NCBI RefSeq assembly: GCF_008365405.1
Contig: NZ_QOKV01000017.1
Coordinates: 81,303 to 145,302, forward strand
Origin: Azospirillum brasilense
GTDB taxonomy: Bacteria > Pseudomonadota > Alphaproteobacteria > Azospirillales > Azospirillaceae
DNA length: 64,000 nucleotides
Reading direction: 5' to 3'
Shown in pieces: positions 52,017 to 60,723 of this stretch. The notes beneath the pieces were generated by a model. That model did no database searches and was not told the origin of the DNA. It saw only the letters and a program-made list of their open reading frames with translations. The translations under genes were made by a program, and so were the position numbers. Numbering within the stretch: position 1 is the first letter of the stretch; every line of letters begins with the position of its first letter.

Positions 52017-52544
52017 CTACAGCTCCGCGTTCAGACCCGACGCCGACAGCTCGACCGGGCGCACCGCGTGGCCGGAGGGGGCGTAGAGGCCGTCGCTGGC
52101 CGCCTTCTCCAGGGCCACCAGAAGGCTGCGGTTGATCGACAGCACGGCCTTGCGCATGGCGACCAGCCCCGCCGCGTTGTCGTTGATGGCGCGGTCCAGC
52201 CGCTCCACCCGTTCCAGGATCATCGCGCGCAGGTCGTCGTTCAGCCGCAGCGTGCCCGACTGGGCCTGGGTCATGATGCCGCCCAGACGGTCGGCCATCG
52301 CCTGCTTGCGCCGGGCGTAGACCTCCAGCCCCTCCAGCTCGCCAGCGGCGAGCGCCGCCGTCTCCTCGTCCAGCAGGACGCTGAGTTCGGCCACCGTGTC
52401 GAGGAACTCCGTCATCACCACGGCGGTCGGCCCGTCGGCCAGCGCGGGGATCTCGGGCTCCGGGGCGGCGACGGGAGCGGCGTCCGCCTCCGGCTTGGTG
52501 TCGGGGGCGAATTCGCGGATCAGGTCCTTGAAACGGCGGCTCAT
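52017..52544 (-). CDS. FlgN-like flagellar chaperone
   Basis: The protein has 175 residues. It is long-helical after a Pro/Ala-rich stretch: 'TEFLDTVAELSVLLDEETAA', 'LAAGELEGLEVYARRKQAMA', 'DRLGGIMTQAQSGTLRLNDD' and 'LRAMILERVERLDRAINDNA' follow the FlgN pattern of a hook-filament chaperone with 'LL..E...L..gD...l......K..l'. It would keep FlgK and FlgL soluble before export. The start overlaps the stop of the rod-binding gene by 4 bases (ATGA). It is the last gene of the flgEKLIJ operon, next to the repeat element. Confidence 0.78.
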   Translation of the reverse strand: MSRRFKDLIREFAPDTKPEADAAPVAAPEPEIPALADGPTAVVMTEFLDTVAELSVLLDEETAALAAGELEGLEVYARRKQAMADRLGGIMTQAQSGTLRLNDDLRAMILERVERLDRAINDNAAGLVAMRKAVLSINRSLLVALEKAASDGLYAPSGHAVRPVELSASGLNAEL

Positions 52545-52846
52545 CCCTTGGTTCCTTCGCTCGTCTGGCCGTAGAGGCGGGCCACGTCGGCCTCGACCAT
52601 GCGGCCGATGCCCAGGGTGCCGGCTTCGGCGATGGCCTTGCCGTATTCCTGGAGCATGAAGCTGCGCCACGTCCGCTCGCCCTGGCCGCCGCCGAAGGCG
52701 CTGCCGGTCTCGATGCCAGCGAACATGGATTCCAGCATCTGCCCGACCATCAGCGCCTCGAACTCCTGCCCGGCCTTTTCGGCGGTTTGGGTTTGGGGGG
52801 CGGGCTTTGCGGCTTGGGCGGTCGGGGAAAGGGGGGAGATGTCCAT
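52541..52846 (-). CDS. flgJ: FlgJ-like rod-binding protein
   Basis: The protein has 101 residues. It holds the rod-binding domain of FlgJ: 'AGQEFEALMVGQMLESMFAG' and 'GGGQGERTWRSFMLQEYGKA' with 'IAEAGTLGIGRMVEADVARL'. The muramidase half of enterobacterial FlgJ is absent, which is normal for Alphaproteobacteria, where a separate lysozyme (SltF) opens the cell wall. It caps the rod during assembly. It is between flgI and flgN in the operon. Confidence 0.87.
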   Translation of the reverse strand: MDISPLSPTAQAAKPAPQTQTAEKAGQEFEALMVGQMLESMFAGIETGSAFGGGQGERTWRSFMLQEYGKAIAEAGTLGIGRMVEADVARLYGQTSEGTKG

Positions 52847-52870
52847 CGCGTCGTCGTCCGGCCGGAGGTG

Positions 52871-54037
52871 TCAGATGATTTCCAGGTCGGCGTGCAGGGC
52901 GCCCGCCGCCTTGATCGCCTGGAGGATGGCGACCATGTCGCGCGGCCCGACGCCAAGCGCGTTCAGCCCGTTGACGAGCTGCTGCAGGCTGACGTTGCCG
53001 CCGATGGTCACGAACTGGCGCCCGTTGCCCTCCTGCACCTGCACGTCGGTGCGCGGCACCACCACCGTTTGCCCGTCGGAGAAGGGCTGCGGCTGCGACA
53101 CCTGGGGCGTCTCCACCACGCGGACGGTCAGGTTGCCCTGGGTGATGGCGACGCGGCTGATGCGCACGTCGTCGCCGATGACCACGGTGCCGCTGCGCTC
53201 GTCCACCACCACGCGGGCGATGCCGTCCGGGCGCACGGTGAGCTGCTCGATGTCGCCGATCAGCCGGGCGACCGCGCCGGTGTAGCGGGGCGGGATGCGG
53301 ACGTCGACGGTGGTCGCGTCGAGCACATGGACGGCGCTGCTGCCCAGCCGCACCGCCACCGCGTCGGCGATGCGGTTGGCGGTGGTGAAGTCGGGGTTGC
53401 GCAGCGCCATGCGGACCGCGGTCGTCTCGTCCAGCGCGAATTTCAGTTCCCGTTCCACGATGGCGCCGTTGGCGATGCGGGCGCTGGTCGGCACGCCCTT
53501 GGTCACGTTGGCGGCCACCCCGCCCGCCGAGAAGCCGCTGACCGACAGCGACCCCTGGGCCACGGCGTAGGCCTGCCCGTCGGCGCCCAGCAGCGGCGTG
53601 ACCAGCAGCGTGCCGCCGAGCAGGCTGGTGGCGTCGCCCAGCGCCGACACGGTGATGTCGATGGTCGTTCCCTGGCGGGCGAAGGGCGGCAGCGAGGCCG
53701 TGACCATCACCGCCGCGGCGTTGCGGGTGCGCAGCACCTCGTCGCGGGTGTTGATGCCCAGCCGCTCCAGCATGCCCTTCAGGCTCTGCTCGGTGAAGGG
53801 CGTGTTGATCAGCCGGTCGCCCGAGCCGTTCAGCCCGACCACGAGGCCGTAGCCGATGAGCTGGTTGCGGCGCACCCCGTCGAAGGTGACGAGATCCTTC
53901 ACCCGCGTCTGGGCCAGCCCCTCCTCCGCCACGGCGGCGGCGGCCAGCAGGCAGGCCATGGCCAGCGCCAGGGCGCGGAAGGCGCGGCGGATCGGGCCAT
54001 GCTTCGTCGGGCCGTGCGTCATCAGACCGTCTTTCAT
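52871..54037 (-). CDS. flgI: Flagellar P-ring protein FlgI
   Basis: The protein has 388 residues with a signal peptide ('FRALALAMACLLAAAAVAEE' region). FlgI signatures include 'RVKDLVTFDGVRRNQLIGYG', 'LVVGLNGSGDRLINTPFTEQ', 'SLKGMLERLGINTRDEVLRT', 'TIDITVSALGDATSLLGGTL' and 'LQQLVNGLNALGVGPRDMVA'. It makes the ring in the peptidoglycan layer. Met6 (54022) is an alternative start. FlgA, its chaperone, is encoded 11 kb away in the first block. Confidence 0.94.
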   Translation of the reverse strand: MKDGLMTHGPTKHGPIRRAFRALALAMACLLAAAAVAEEGLAQTRVKDLVTFDGVRRNQLIGYGLVVGLNGSGDRLINTPFTEQSLKGMLERLGINTRDEVLRTRNAAAVMVTASLPPFARQGTTIDITVSALGDATSLLGGTLLVTPLLGADGQAYAVAQGSLSVSGFSAGGVAANVTKGVPTSARIANGAIVERELKFALDETTAVRMALRNPDFTTANRIADAVAVRLGSSAVHVLDATTVDVRIPPRYTGAVARLIGDIEQLTVRPDGIARVVVDERSGTVVIGDDVRISRVAITQGNLTVRVVETPQVSQPQPFSDGQTVVVPRTDVQVQEGNGRQFVTIGGNVSLQQLVNGLNALGVGPRDMVAILQAIKAAGALHADLEII

Positions 54038-54062
54038 CGTCCCGTGGGGAGGTCGTGCCGCC

Positions 54063-55127
54063 CTACAGGTAATTGGCGAGGCTCATCCGGGCGATGCGTG
54101 CGGTGGCCGCCGCGGTCGCCTCGATCTGCACCTCGAGCTGGTTCATGCGCAGGCTGGCCTCCGCCGGATCGACGCTTTCCATCGCGTCGAGCTGGTCGTT
54201 GAGGACGCGCAGCTGCGTCGTGTTCATCGCCGCGATGTCGTCGAGCTGCGCGCGGTGGATGCCGAGCTGCGCGGTGGCGTCGCGCACCCCCTCGATGCCG
54301 CCCGACACCTTGGCGACCGCCGCCTCCATGTAGGGCTTGTAGGCGTCCAGCGGCAGCTGGCTGGTGTCGACGCTGGCCAGCATGTAGAGGCCCTGGAGCA
54401 GGTCCCGCATGGCCGGGTCGTTGCCCTGGATGCCGTAGGGGATCTCGGTCGTGCGGTCGAGCCGGGCGCTGAGGCGCGGCGCGGTCGAGGGCGCGCCCAG
54501 ATAGAACCCGCCCTCGAAGCCGAGCGGCGAGGCCGACGGTGCGGCGAACAGGTCGTCCAGAGCCGCCACGGCGGCGGCGGTCTCGGCCGGGGTCTGCGGC
54601 GACGCGGTGCCCCCGGTGGCCGCGGCGATGGTGTCCTGCACGATCTGGATGGGCGAGGGCAGGCCGGACTCGTCGCCCTGCACGGCGCGCATGGGGGCGG
54701 TCTTCACCTCCACCCCGCCGAACAGGTAGCCATTGCCGGAGGAGGCGTTGAGCATGCCAACCACCTGCTCCAGCATGGCGCGGGCCCGCACCTGGAGCGA
54801 GCTGCCGGTGGGCGAGGGCTGGCCCAGCCCGACCGAGGCGGCGGCCAGAACGTCCTGCCCCGCGGACAGGATGTTGGTCAGCGCGCTGTCCATGGTGCCC
54901 AGCCGCCCCTGCAGCAGGGCGGTTGATTTCAGGGTCTGGTCGGTCTCGTCATACAGGTTGCGCAGCGCGATGGCCTGCCCGGTGCGCGCACCCAGCGCCT
55001 TGGCGACGTCGAAATGCTTGCCGCTGGCGATTTCGTCGTTGTTGCGCAGCCGCTCGAGCTGAAGCTCGGTGTTGGCGGTCTGCAGGCGTTTGCTGAGGCC
55101 GAGGGTGGAGACGGCGTTGTAGAGCAT
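54063..55127 (-). CDS. flgL: Hook-filament junction protein FlgL
   Basis: The protein has 354 residues. The N-terminus is flagellin-like: 'MLYNAVSTLGLSKRLQTANT', 'ELQLERLRNNDEIASGKHFD'. The middle has 'ASSGNGYLFGGVEVKTAPM', the motif by which HAP3 proteins are known, and the C-terminus is flagellin-like again ('MNQLEVQIEATAAATARIAR', 'MSLANYL'). FlgL joins hook and filament. It lies 4 bases after flgK, so the two are translationally linked. Confidence 0.9.
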   Translation of the reverse strand: MLYNAVSTLGLSKRLQTANTELQLERLRNNDEIASGKHFDVAKALGARTGQAIALRNLYDETDQTLKSTALLQGRLGTMDSALTNILSAGQDVLAAASVGLGQPSPTGSSLQVRARAMLEQVVGMLNASSGNGYLFGGVEVKTAPMRAVQGDESGLPSPIQIVQDTIAAATGGTASPQTPAETAAAVAALDDLFAAPSASPLGFEGGFYLGAPSTAPRLSARLDRTTEIPYGIQGNDPAMRDLLQGLYMLASVDTSQLPLDAYKPYMEAAVAKVSGGIEGVRDATAQLGIHRAQLDDIAAMNTTQLRVLNDQLDAMESVDPAEASLRMNQLEVQIEATAAATARIARMSLANYL

Positions 55128-55131
55128 GGCG

Positions 55132-56529
55132 TCAGTTCCGGATCTGGAGCAGCGTGTCGAGCATCCGCCCGGCGGCCTGGAGCACCTGGGCGCTGGCGCC
55201 GTAGCTCTGCTCGATCAGCAGCAGCTTCTGCATTTCATCGTCGACGTTCACGCCGTCGCGGTTGAGACGCGCCGATTGCAGCGCGTCGGCGCTGATCTTG
55301 CGGGTCTTCATCTCGGACTCGGCGGTGGTGCGGTAGCCCTGCTGGGTGGAGACCATGCCGGTGGCGTAGTCGCCCAGCGTGGCCGAGGAGGGCAGGTCCG
55401 CCGCGGCGAAGCTGCGTGTGGCGGAGAAGGCGTTCAGGAAGCGGTCGATCTGCGTGGTGTCGCCCGACGCCAGCGGAGCGCCCGCCTGGACGCCGCTCTG
55501 CACCATCCAGGGGTTGCTTCGCACGCTGCCGTTGACGGCGATGCGCGAGGCCAGACCTTCCGTCGCGCCGTAGGCGGCGCCGGCGTCGGTGAACAGGCCG
55601 GGCTGGGTGGGGTCGGCCTCCGCCGCCTGGAACTGCTGCACGATGCCCGCCGCCAGCTCGTCGAGCTGGGCCAGCGCCCGCGGCATGTCCTGGTGGGCGG
55701 TCTGGACATAGCCCATGATGCGCCCGCTCTGGATGTCCTGCTCCGGGTTGTCGGAAATGATCTTGCCGCCGGCCACCAGATCGCCGCCGACGAGCTGCAG
55801 CGGCTGGGCGCCCACCGGCAGTTCGCGGTCGAGCAGCGTCTGGCCGTTGCGGGTCATCACCACCACCTCGCCGCTCTCGCGGGTGTGGGTGCGGATGCCG
55901 ATCTCGCTCGACACCTGATCAAGCAGCCGGTCGCGCTCGTCCATCAGGTCGCCGGTCTCGGCGCCCTTGGCCTTCTGGGTGGCGATGGCGCTGTTCAGCT
56001 CCCCGATGCGGACGAGCGAGCGGTTGACCTCGTCGACCGAGGACTGGAGCCGCGTCTTGGCGTCGTTCTGCACGGTGATGGCGGCGGCGGCGGTGTCGTG
56101 CAGGCGGCGCACCAGCGATTCCGCGGAATCCACCACCGCGGTGCGCGCCGCCTCGTTGTCCGCCTGGTTGCGGAGCTGGCTGAAGGACTGCTGGAGCTTG
56201 GCCAGGGCGGTGGAGACGGATCGCTCGTCCTGCGGCTGGCCCAGCGCCGTGGCGTAGTCGGCCAGCGCCGAGGCGCGGGTCTCCTGCGCGGTGTAGCGGC
56301 TCTGCTCGAACCGGGCGTCGCGGATCAGGAACTCGTCCACGCTGCGCAGCACGCCGTCGACGCGCACGCCCTGGCCGCGCCCGCCGCTGATCGCGGTGGA
56401 GACGGCCAGATCCTTGCGGACGAAGCCCGCGGTGGTGGCGTTGGTGATGTTGTGCGAGACCAGCGCGGCTTGCTGCTGGGTCGCGCGCAGCCCGGACAGG
56501 GCGGCGCTGAGGGCCAGTTGGAGGCTCAT
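55132..56529 (-). CDS. flgK: Hook-filament junction protein FlgK
   Basis: The protein has 465 residues. The N-terminal rod/hook motif is 'LSAALSGLRATQQQAALVSH' with 'NITNATTAGFVRKDLAVSTA'. The hook-associated core has 'SVSTALAKLQQSFSQLRNQA' and 'GAETGDLMDERDRLLDQVSS', and the C-terminus 'NVDDEMQKLLLIEQSYGASA' with 'QVLQAAGRMLDTLLQIRN' is the Flg_bbr_C end. It is shorter than enterobacterial FlgK (about 547), as is common in this group. It follows flgE by 25 bases. Confidence 0.92.
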   Translation of the reverse strand: MSLQLALSAALSGLRATQQQAALVSHNITNATTAGFVRKDLAVSTAISGGRGQGVRVDGVLRSVDEFLIRDARFEQSRYTAQETRASALADYATALGQPQDERSVSTALAKLQQSFSQLRNQADNEAARTAVVDSAESLVRRLHDTAAAAITVQNDAKTRLQSSVDEVNRSLVRIGELNSAIATQKAKGAETGDLMDERDRLLDQVSSEIGIRTHTRESGEVVVMTRNGQTLLDRELPVGAQPLQLVGGDLVAGGKIISDNPEQDIQSGRIMGYVQTAHQDMPRALAQLDELAAGIVQQFQAAEADPTQPGLFTDAGAAYGATEGLASRIAVNGSVRSNPWMVQSGVQAGAPLASGDTTQIDRFLNAFSATRSFAAADLPSSATLGDYATGMVSTQQGYRTTAESEMKTRKISADALQSARLNRDGVNVDDEMQKLLLIEQSYGASAQVLQAAGRMLDTLLQIRN

Positions 56530-56554
56530 GGCGGGCTATCCCCTTTCCCGTCCG

Positions 56555-57787
56555 TCAGCGCTTCAGACGGGTGGTCTCGTCCACCATCTCGTCGGCGGTG
56601 CGCACCAGCGTGGCGTTGGACGAGTAGGCGCGCTGCGTCTCGATCAGCGACACCAGCTCCTCCGCGATGTCGACGTTCGACTGCTCCAGCGCGTAGCCGG
56701 CGACCGAGCCGGCGGTGCCGCTGTTGCCGTTGCTCAGCGTCATCGTGCCGCTGTCGATGCCCAGCGTGTAGGTGTTGCCGTCCTGCGGGACCAGACCGCC
56801 GGGGTTGACCACGTCGGCGACCGGCACCTGGTAGAGCGGCTGGCGGGCGCCGTTGTCGTAGACGGCCCACAGCGTGCCCGCCTTGTCGACGTCCACCGTG
56901 CTGACGCGGCCGGCGCGGGCGCCGTCGCCCATGAACTGCGGCACGTAATCGCCGTTGAGCTGGGTCAGGTTGCCGACCGAGACGTTGACGGTGTCCGGCG
57001 TCGGGTTGGCCGGCGAGGTCAGCGTGATCTGCGGCAGGGCGCCCGCCGGCAGACCGGCGTTGGCGCCCGTGGTGTCGAAGGTGACGGTGTTGGTGGACAG
57101 CGTCGCGGTGTAGCCGGCGGGCGGCGTCACCGACAGCGTCCATTCGTTCGGGTTGGCCGTCTTCGTCCAGGTCATCGTGACGTCGAGCGGGTTGCCGAGC
57201 CCGTCGTAGAGCGAGGTCGAGGTGTCGAAGCTGGTGCCGTCCGTGGCCTGGGCCGGCAGGTTGCCGGCGAAGCTCATCTGCGATGTCTTGCTGCCGCCAT
57301 AGGCCAGCCCGGCGATGGAGACGGCGCTCAGCCCGTCGAAGCTGCTGCGGTTCACCGCGGGCAGGCTGCCGTCCGGGCCCAGCTTCCAGGCCTGGAGATA
57401 CTGGCCGGCGCTGTTGCGCAGGAAGCCCTGGTCGTCGGGCAGGAAACTGCCGGCGCGGGTCAGCGCGTAGCCGGGCGAGGTTCCGGTGGTGCCGGCGTTG
57501 TCGGCGACGACGAAGAAGCCGCGCCCCTCGATGGCCATGTCGGTGGCGGACTGGGTGCCCTGGATGGTCCCGTCCTTCAACACCTGATAGTGCACGTTGG
57601 AGCGCACGCCGCCCGCGGCGTAGTTGCTCGTCGCACCGGAGGAGGTCATCAGCGTCGAGAAGTCGACCGCGGCGCGCTTGTAGCCGATGGTGGCGGAGTT
57701 GCTGATGTTGTCCGAAATGGCGGCCATCCGCGAGCTTTGCGCGGACATGCCGCTCACACCGGACCGCATGGCGCTGAACAGGCTCAT
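56555..57787 (-). CDS. flgE: Flagellar hook protein FlgE
   Basis: The protein has 410 residues. N-terminal rod/hook motif: 'MSLFSAMRSGVSGMSAQSSR', 'MAAISDNISNSATIGYKRAA', then 'DFSTLMTSSGATSNYAAGGV'. The FlgE core has 'SATDMAIEGRGFFVVADNAG', 'YALTRAGSFLPDDQGFLRNS' and 'DTSTSLYDGLGNPLDVTMTW'. The C-terminus is 'QSNVDIAEELVSLIETQRAY', 'SSNATLVRTADEMVDETTRL'. It polymerises into the hook. It is the first gene of the operon flgE-K-L-I-J-N, and GAGGATC precedes its start. Confidence 0.95.
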   Translation of the reverse strand: MSLFSAMRSGVSGMSAQSSRMAAISDNISNSATIGYKRAAVDFSTLMTSSGATSNYAAGGVRSNVHYQVLKDGTIQGTQSATDMAIEGRGFFVVADNAGTTGTSPGYALTRAGSFLPDDQGFLRNSAGQYLQAWKLGPDGSLPAVNRSSFDGLSAVSIAGLAYGGSKTSQMSFAGNLPAQATDGTSFDTSTSLYDGLGNPLDVTMTWTKTANPNEWTLSVTPPAGYTATLSTNTVTFDTTGANAGLPAGALPQITLTSPANPTPDTVNVSVGNLTQLNGDYVPQFMGDGARAGRVSTVDVDKAGTLWAVYDNGARQPLYQVPVADVVNPGGLVPQDGNTYTLGIDSGTMTLSNGNSGTAGSVAGYALEQSNVDIAEELVSLIETQRAYSSNATLVRTADEMVDETTRLKR

Positions 57788-58080
57788 CGGGAGATCCTCA
57801 TCCTAAATCGGTTGGGCCGGAAGCGAGCCACGGGATTCTCCGCGATGGACTTCGGAAGGGAGAGTACAGGGCGGCTTTTAAAGCGGATTTAAAGGGCGTT
57901 TCCGGACGTTTACTTAAAATTTTTCGTTCTTTTCCATGGCCCTCTTCTTTGGCGGTGCGGCGGGGCATCCCTTCCGCACGGAGGGGAGAGGAGAAACAGA
58001 AATGCGATTGCGGGGGCGTCGAACGGATGCCGCATTGCGCGGATCGACAAATCCGGTCACTGTTGGACCGGTTGTCCTCC

Positions 58081-58707
58081 ATGCATCGAGTGTCCAGAGT
58101 GAGCGAAGAGCAAAAGCAGCAGGTTACGGCGGTCGTCAAATGGTACAAGGCCGACAAGGGCTTCGGCTTCGTCCGCTTCGCCGACGGAAGCGGTGAGGCG
58201 TTTCTGCATTCCCGGGTTCTCGCCTCGCTGGGCGAGGTGTCGCTGACCGAGGGCACCGGCCTCGTCTGCGACATCGCCGAGACCCCGAAGGGGCCGCAGG
58301 TCGTGGCCATCCATTCCATCACCCCCGCCGACCCGGCGGAGGCCAAGCCGGCCCGCGCGCCGAAGCAGCGCCGGCAGCGGCAGCCGGAGGCCGGCGATCC
58401 CCAGGCCATGCGCCCCGCCGCCCCGGCGCCCATCCGCGAGCCCAAGCCGCGGCGCGAGCGGTCGGCCCCGGCCCTGATGCCGGTGCCCACCGGTGAGATG
58501 ATCTACGGCACCGTGCGCTGGTACAATCTGGACAGCCAGTCCGGCCTGATCGACCCGTGGGACGACGAGACGGGCATCGGCGTCTATTTCGACCGCGCGA
58601 TCCTGCGCCAGTCCGGGCTGGAAGTGGTGGCCGACGGCGAGGACGTGCGTTTCGTCGCCGTGCCGGGCGACGGCGGCCCGACGGCGCTGCGCGTCGAACT
58701 GGTGTGA
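58081..58707 (+). CDS. Protein with two cold-shock domains
   Basis: The protein has 208 residues. The first cold-shock domain (about 12-72) has the RNA-binding motifs 'VVKWYKADKGFGFVRFADGS' and 'AFLHSRVL'. A basic, Pro/Arg-rich linker (75-135) follows. The second domain (about 140-205) starts 'YGTVRWYNLDSQSGLIDPWD' and has 'GVYFDRAILRQSGL'; its RNP motifs are altered and may bind nucleic acid less well. The start may be the ATG at 58081 or a GTG at 58099; neither has a strong ribosome binding site. Double-domain cold-shock proteins are common in Alphaproteobacteria. It faces away from the flgE operon. Confidence 0.85.
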   Translation: MHRVSRVSEEQKQQVTAVVKWYKADKGFGFVRFADGSGEAFLHSRVLASLGEVSLTEGTGLVCDIAETPKGPQVVAIHSITPADPAEAKPARAPKQRRQRQPEAGDPQAMRPAAPAPIREPKPRRERSAPALMPVPTGEMIYGTVRWYNLDSQSGLIDPWDDETGIGVYFDRAILRQSGLEVVADGEDVRFVAVPGDGGPTALRVELV

Positions 58708-58721
58708 GCCAACGGAAATCA

Positions 58722-58752
58722 GGCGCCGCCGCGGGCTCCGCCCGGCGGCGCC
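58722..58752. terminator. GGCGCCGCCG/CGGCGGCGCC hairpin
   Basis: A 10-bp perfect stem with an 11-nt loop between two convergent genes. There is no T-run, so its strength as a terminator is uncertain. Confidence 0.5.
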
Positions 58753-58782
58753 CGAGTTGGACCGGGACCCCGGCTGATGCCG

Positions 58783-59106
58783 TCAGCGGGGGGTGAAGGA
58801 CCGCGAGGGGCGGCGCTCCACGACCACCGGTGGGCGCTGGTCCATGCCGCCGGAGGGGCGGGACGGGTAGTGGCCGCGGGATTCGGAGGAGTCCATCCGC
58901 CCGGCGGCCTCGCGCACCTCGAAGATGCGGCGTTCGACCGGCAGGCTCTCCGCCAGGACGATCACGGTGTTGAGCGAGATCCGGTCGATCGCCGGCTCCA
59001 GCCGGTCGGCGCGCAGCCGGCCCGCCTGCACATGTTCCTCCACCTCGGCTTCCGAGCACTTCAGCCAGGCCGCCGCCTCGGCGATGGAGAGTGACTGGTC
59101 GCGCAT
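58783..59106 (-). CDS. Small protein with helix-turn-helix-like N-terminus
   Basis: The protein has 107 residues. 'SLSIAEAAAWLKCSEAEVEE' with 'HVQAGRLRADRL' looks like the winged-helix of MerR/excisionase-type (Xis-like) proteins. The part after it ('DRISLNTVIVLAESLPVERR', 'IFEVREAAGRMDSSESRGHY') is unrecognised and the tail is basic (VVVERRPSRSFTPR). DNA binding is inferred from the first 35 residues only. The start at 59106 follows GGAG; the frame runs further upstream but reads as non-coding. Confidence 0.58.
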   Translation of the reverse strand: MRDQSLSIAEAAAWLKCSEAEVEEHVQAGRLRADRLEPAIDRISLNTVIVLAESLPVERRIFEVREAAGRMDSSESRGHYPSRPSGGMDQRPPVVVERRPSRSFTPR

Positions 59107-59235
59107 CGAAGAAGCTCCAAGACTGGGGTGGGGACAGGAAACCGGGTTGCAAATAGGGGTGTACCCGATTTCCGCGCCGAACAACAGGGTGGCGAATGGG
59201 CGTCCCGTCACAAGACGCCCGGGAACCGCCTCTTT

Positions 59236-60279
59236 TTACTCCTTCGTGACGGTCCGGCAGCGCTGCTGGAGCAGGGTGACAGCCTGGGCGGCCTCGTCGC
59301 CTTGCAGCGTGAAAGCCCGCTCGTCCAGCAGCCGCCCGTCGGCGTTGAAGGCGCGGACGAACAGGCCATGCGCGGTGCTGGTCACCACCACGTCCACCAC
59401 GGCGTCCGCCGTTTCGTCGCTTGCCACGTCGATGAAGGAGGCGAGTTCCGCCAGTTCGCCGTCGTCCGTCCAACCGGCCTCGGCGATCAGGTCCAGCAGG
59501 TCGTTCAGTCCACCGGCCGGCTCGCAGCGCTGGACGCGCGGGTCGGCGCCCTGGACGGCCGCCGTGAAGCGGGTCAGCGCCTCGCGGATGCGGGTTTCCT
59601 CCGCGGGGTCGAGTTCGGGTTCGCCGTCCTCGCCGACGCGGGCCAGACCGAGGAAATCGGGAACCGCGTCCTCGCCGGCGGCCTCGACGGCTTCCGCCTC
59701 CTCCTCGATCAGGCCGACGACGCCGACCAGCCGGGTGCCGGCGTCCGCCGGATCGGCCAGCAGGTCGGCCTCACGGACGAAGCGCAGCGCCGCGTCGGTC
59801 GAGTCCAGCATGCGCAGCAGCAGGGTGCGGCGGTCGGCGGCCTCCAGATAGACCAGAGCTTCCGGCTCCAGCCAGACCGGCAGCAGGCGCGTGTCGGCGG
59901 CGGTCTCCAGCAGGCCGGTCGAATCCAGCGCCTCTTCGATGGTCTCCACGGCGGGCGGTTGCGACAGGTCGCCGGACACCTCCACCGCCAGCCAGAAAAG
60001 GGTGGCGATCATGTCGTCGCCCTGGGAGTCGGTGCGGCGGACGGATTCGGCGATGGTTTCCACCTCGTCCAGGAACTCCGGCTGCTCCTCCTCGCGCAGC
60101 TTGTCCAGCGCGGCTTCCAGGACTGCCTGACGGCCGGCGTCCAGCGTTTCGTCGAGCAGTTCGTCGAAGCGGCGGTCGCTGTTGCGCCAATAGCGGACCA
60201 GGCGCTCCGCCGGCGTGCCCGTGAAGGTTCCGGAGGTCGGCTTGCCCGCGCCGTTCCGCCCGTTGCCTGTCTTTGCCAT
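59236..60279 (-). CDS. Acidic protein of unknown function (347 aa)
   Basis: The protein has 347 residues and is strongly acidic and helical, with no signal peptide or membrane segment. Segments are 'TPAERLVRYWRNSDRRFDEL' near the start, 'LDKLREEEQPEFLDEVETIA' and 'PPAVETIEEALDSTGLLETA', then 'LVGVVGLIEEEAEAVEAAGE' in the middle and 'TSTAHGLFVRAFNADGRLLD' near the end. I do not recognise a family. GGAGAG precedes the ATG at 60279. It is divergent from the small gene at 60472. The role is unknown. Confidence 0.68.
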   Translation of the reverse strand: MAKTGNGRNGAGKPTSGTFTGTPAERLVRYWRNSDRRFDELLDETLDAGRQAVLEAALDKLREEEQPEFLDEVETIAESVRRTDSQGDDMIATLFWLAVEVSGDLSQPPAVETIEEALDSTGLLETAADTRLLPVWLEPEALVYLEAADRRTLLLRMLDSTDAALRFVREADLLADPADAGTRLVGVVGLIEEEAEAVEAAGEDAVPDFLGLARVGEDGEPELDPAEETRIREALTRFTAAVQGADPRVQRCEPAGGLNDLLDLIAEAGWTDDGELAELASFIDVASDETADAVVDVVVTSTAHGLFVRAFNADGRLLDERAFTLQGDEAAQAVTLLQQRCRTVTKE

Positions 60280-60471
60280 GCTGCCTCTCCTGACTGGTCC
60301 GCCGGCGCCATCGGGCGCGGGGGTGACGATACGGGCAGTGACCGTAGTGGCCGCGAGGCGCGCTGGCAAGCCGCCTGTCAAGCTGTTGTCTTGCGCTTTC
60401 AGGGCACTCGACAGCGGCGCCCGTCCTGCGGCAGGCTGGGCCCCACAAACAAAAGCCGGAGGGCAGGACCC

Positions 60472-60675
60472 GTGACGACGCGCGATGAGACCGAGGTCCT
60501 GCTGGCGGAGCTTCGCAAAGGCTTCGGCGTGGCCTCGAACAGTGAGCTTCTTCACCTGCTCGCCGCGCTGGGGCGGGTCGTGCTGGACGAATCCAGCCGC
60601 GATGAGCGCGGCCGCCGCGTGCTGAAGATCGTCGGCAAGGGCGGGCGCGAACGCCAGATCGTGATTTCGGAATAA
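60472..60675 (+). CDS. Small protein of unknown function (67 aa)
   Basis: The protein has 67 residues: 'MTTRDETEVLLAELRKGFGV', 'ASNSELLHLLAALGRVVLDE', 'SSRDERGRRVLKIVGKGGRE', 'RQIVISE'. The N-terminal half is helical and the rest probably a small beta hairpin. The GTG at 60472 follows GGAGGGCAGG, a strong ribosome binding site. It is closed by a good bidirectional terminator and faces away from the acidic 347-residue gene. The family is unknown to me. Confidence 0.6.
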   Translation: MTTRDETEVLLAELRKGFGVASNSELLHLLAALGRVVLDESSRDERGRRVLKIVGKGGRERQIVISE

Positions 60676-60683
60676 AGGAGAAA

Positions 60684-60718
60684 CGCCCTTCCCCGCGCAC
60701 CGCCGCGGGGAAGGGCGC
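60684..60718. terminator. Bidirectional Rho-independent terminator
   Basis: CGCCCTTCCCCGCG / CGCGGGGAAGGGCG, 14 perfect base pairs with a 7-nt loop. It ends in CCTTTAT on the plus strand and in TTTCTCCTTTATT on the minus strand, so it closes both the small gene and the chemoreceptor gene. Confidence 0.9.
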
Positions 60719-60723
60719 CTTTA

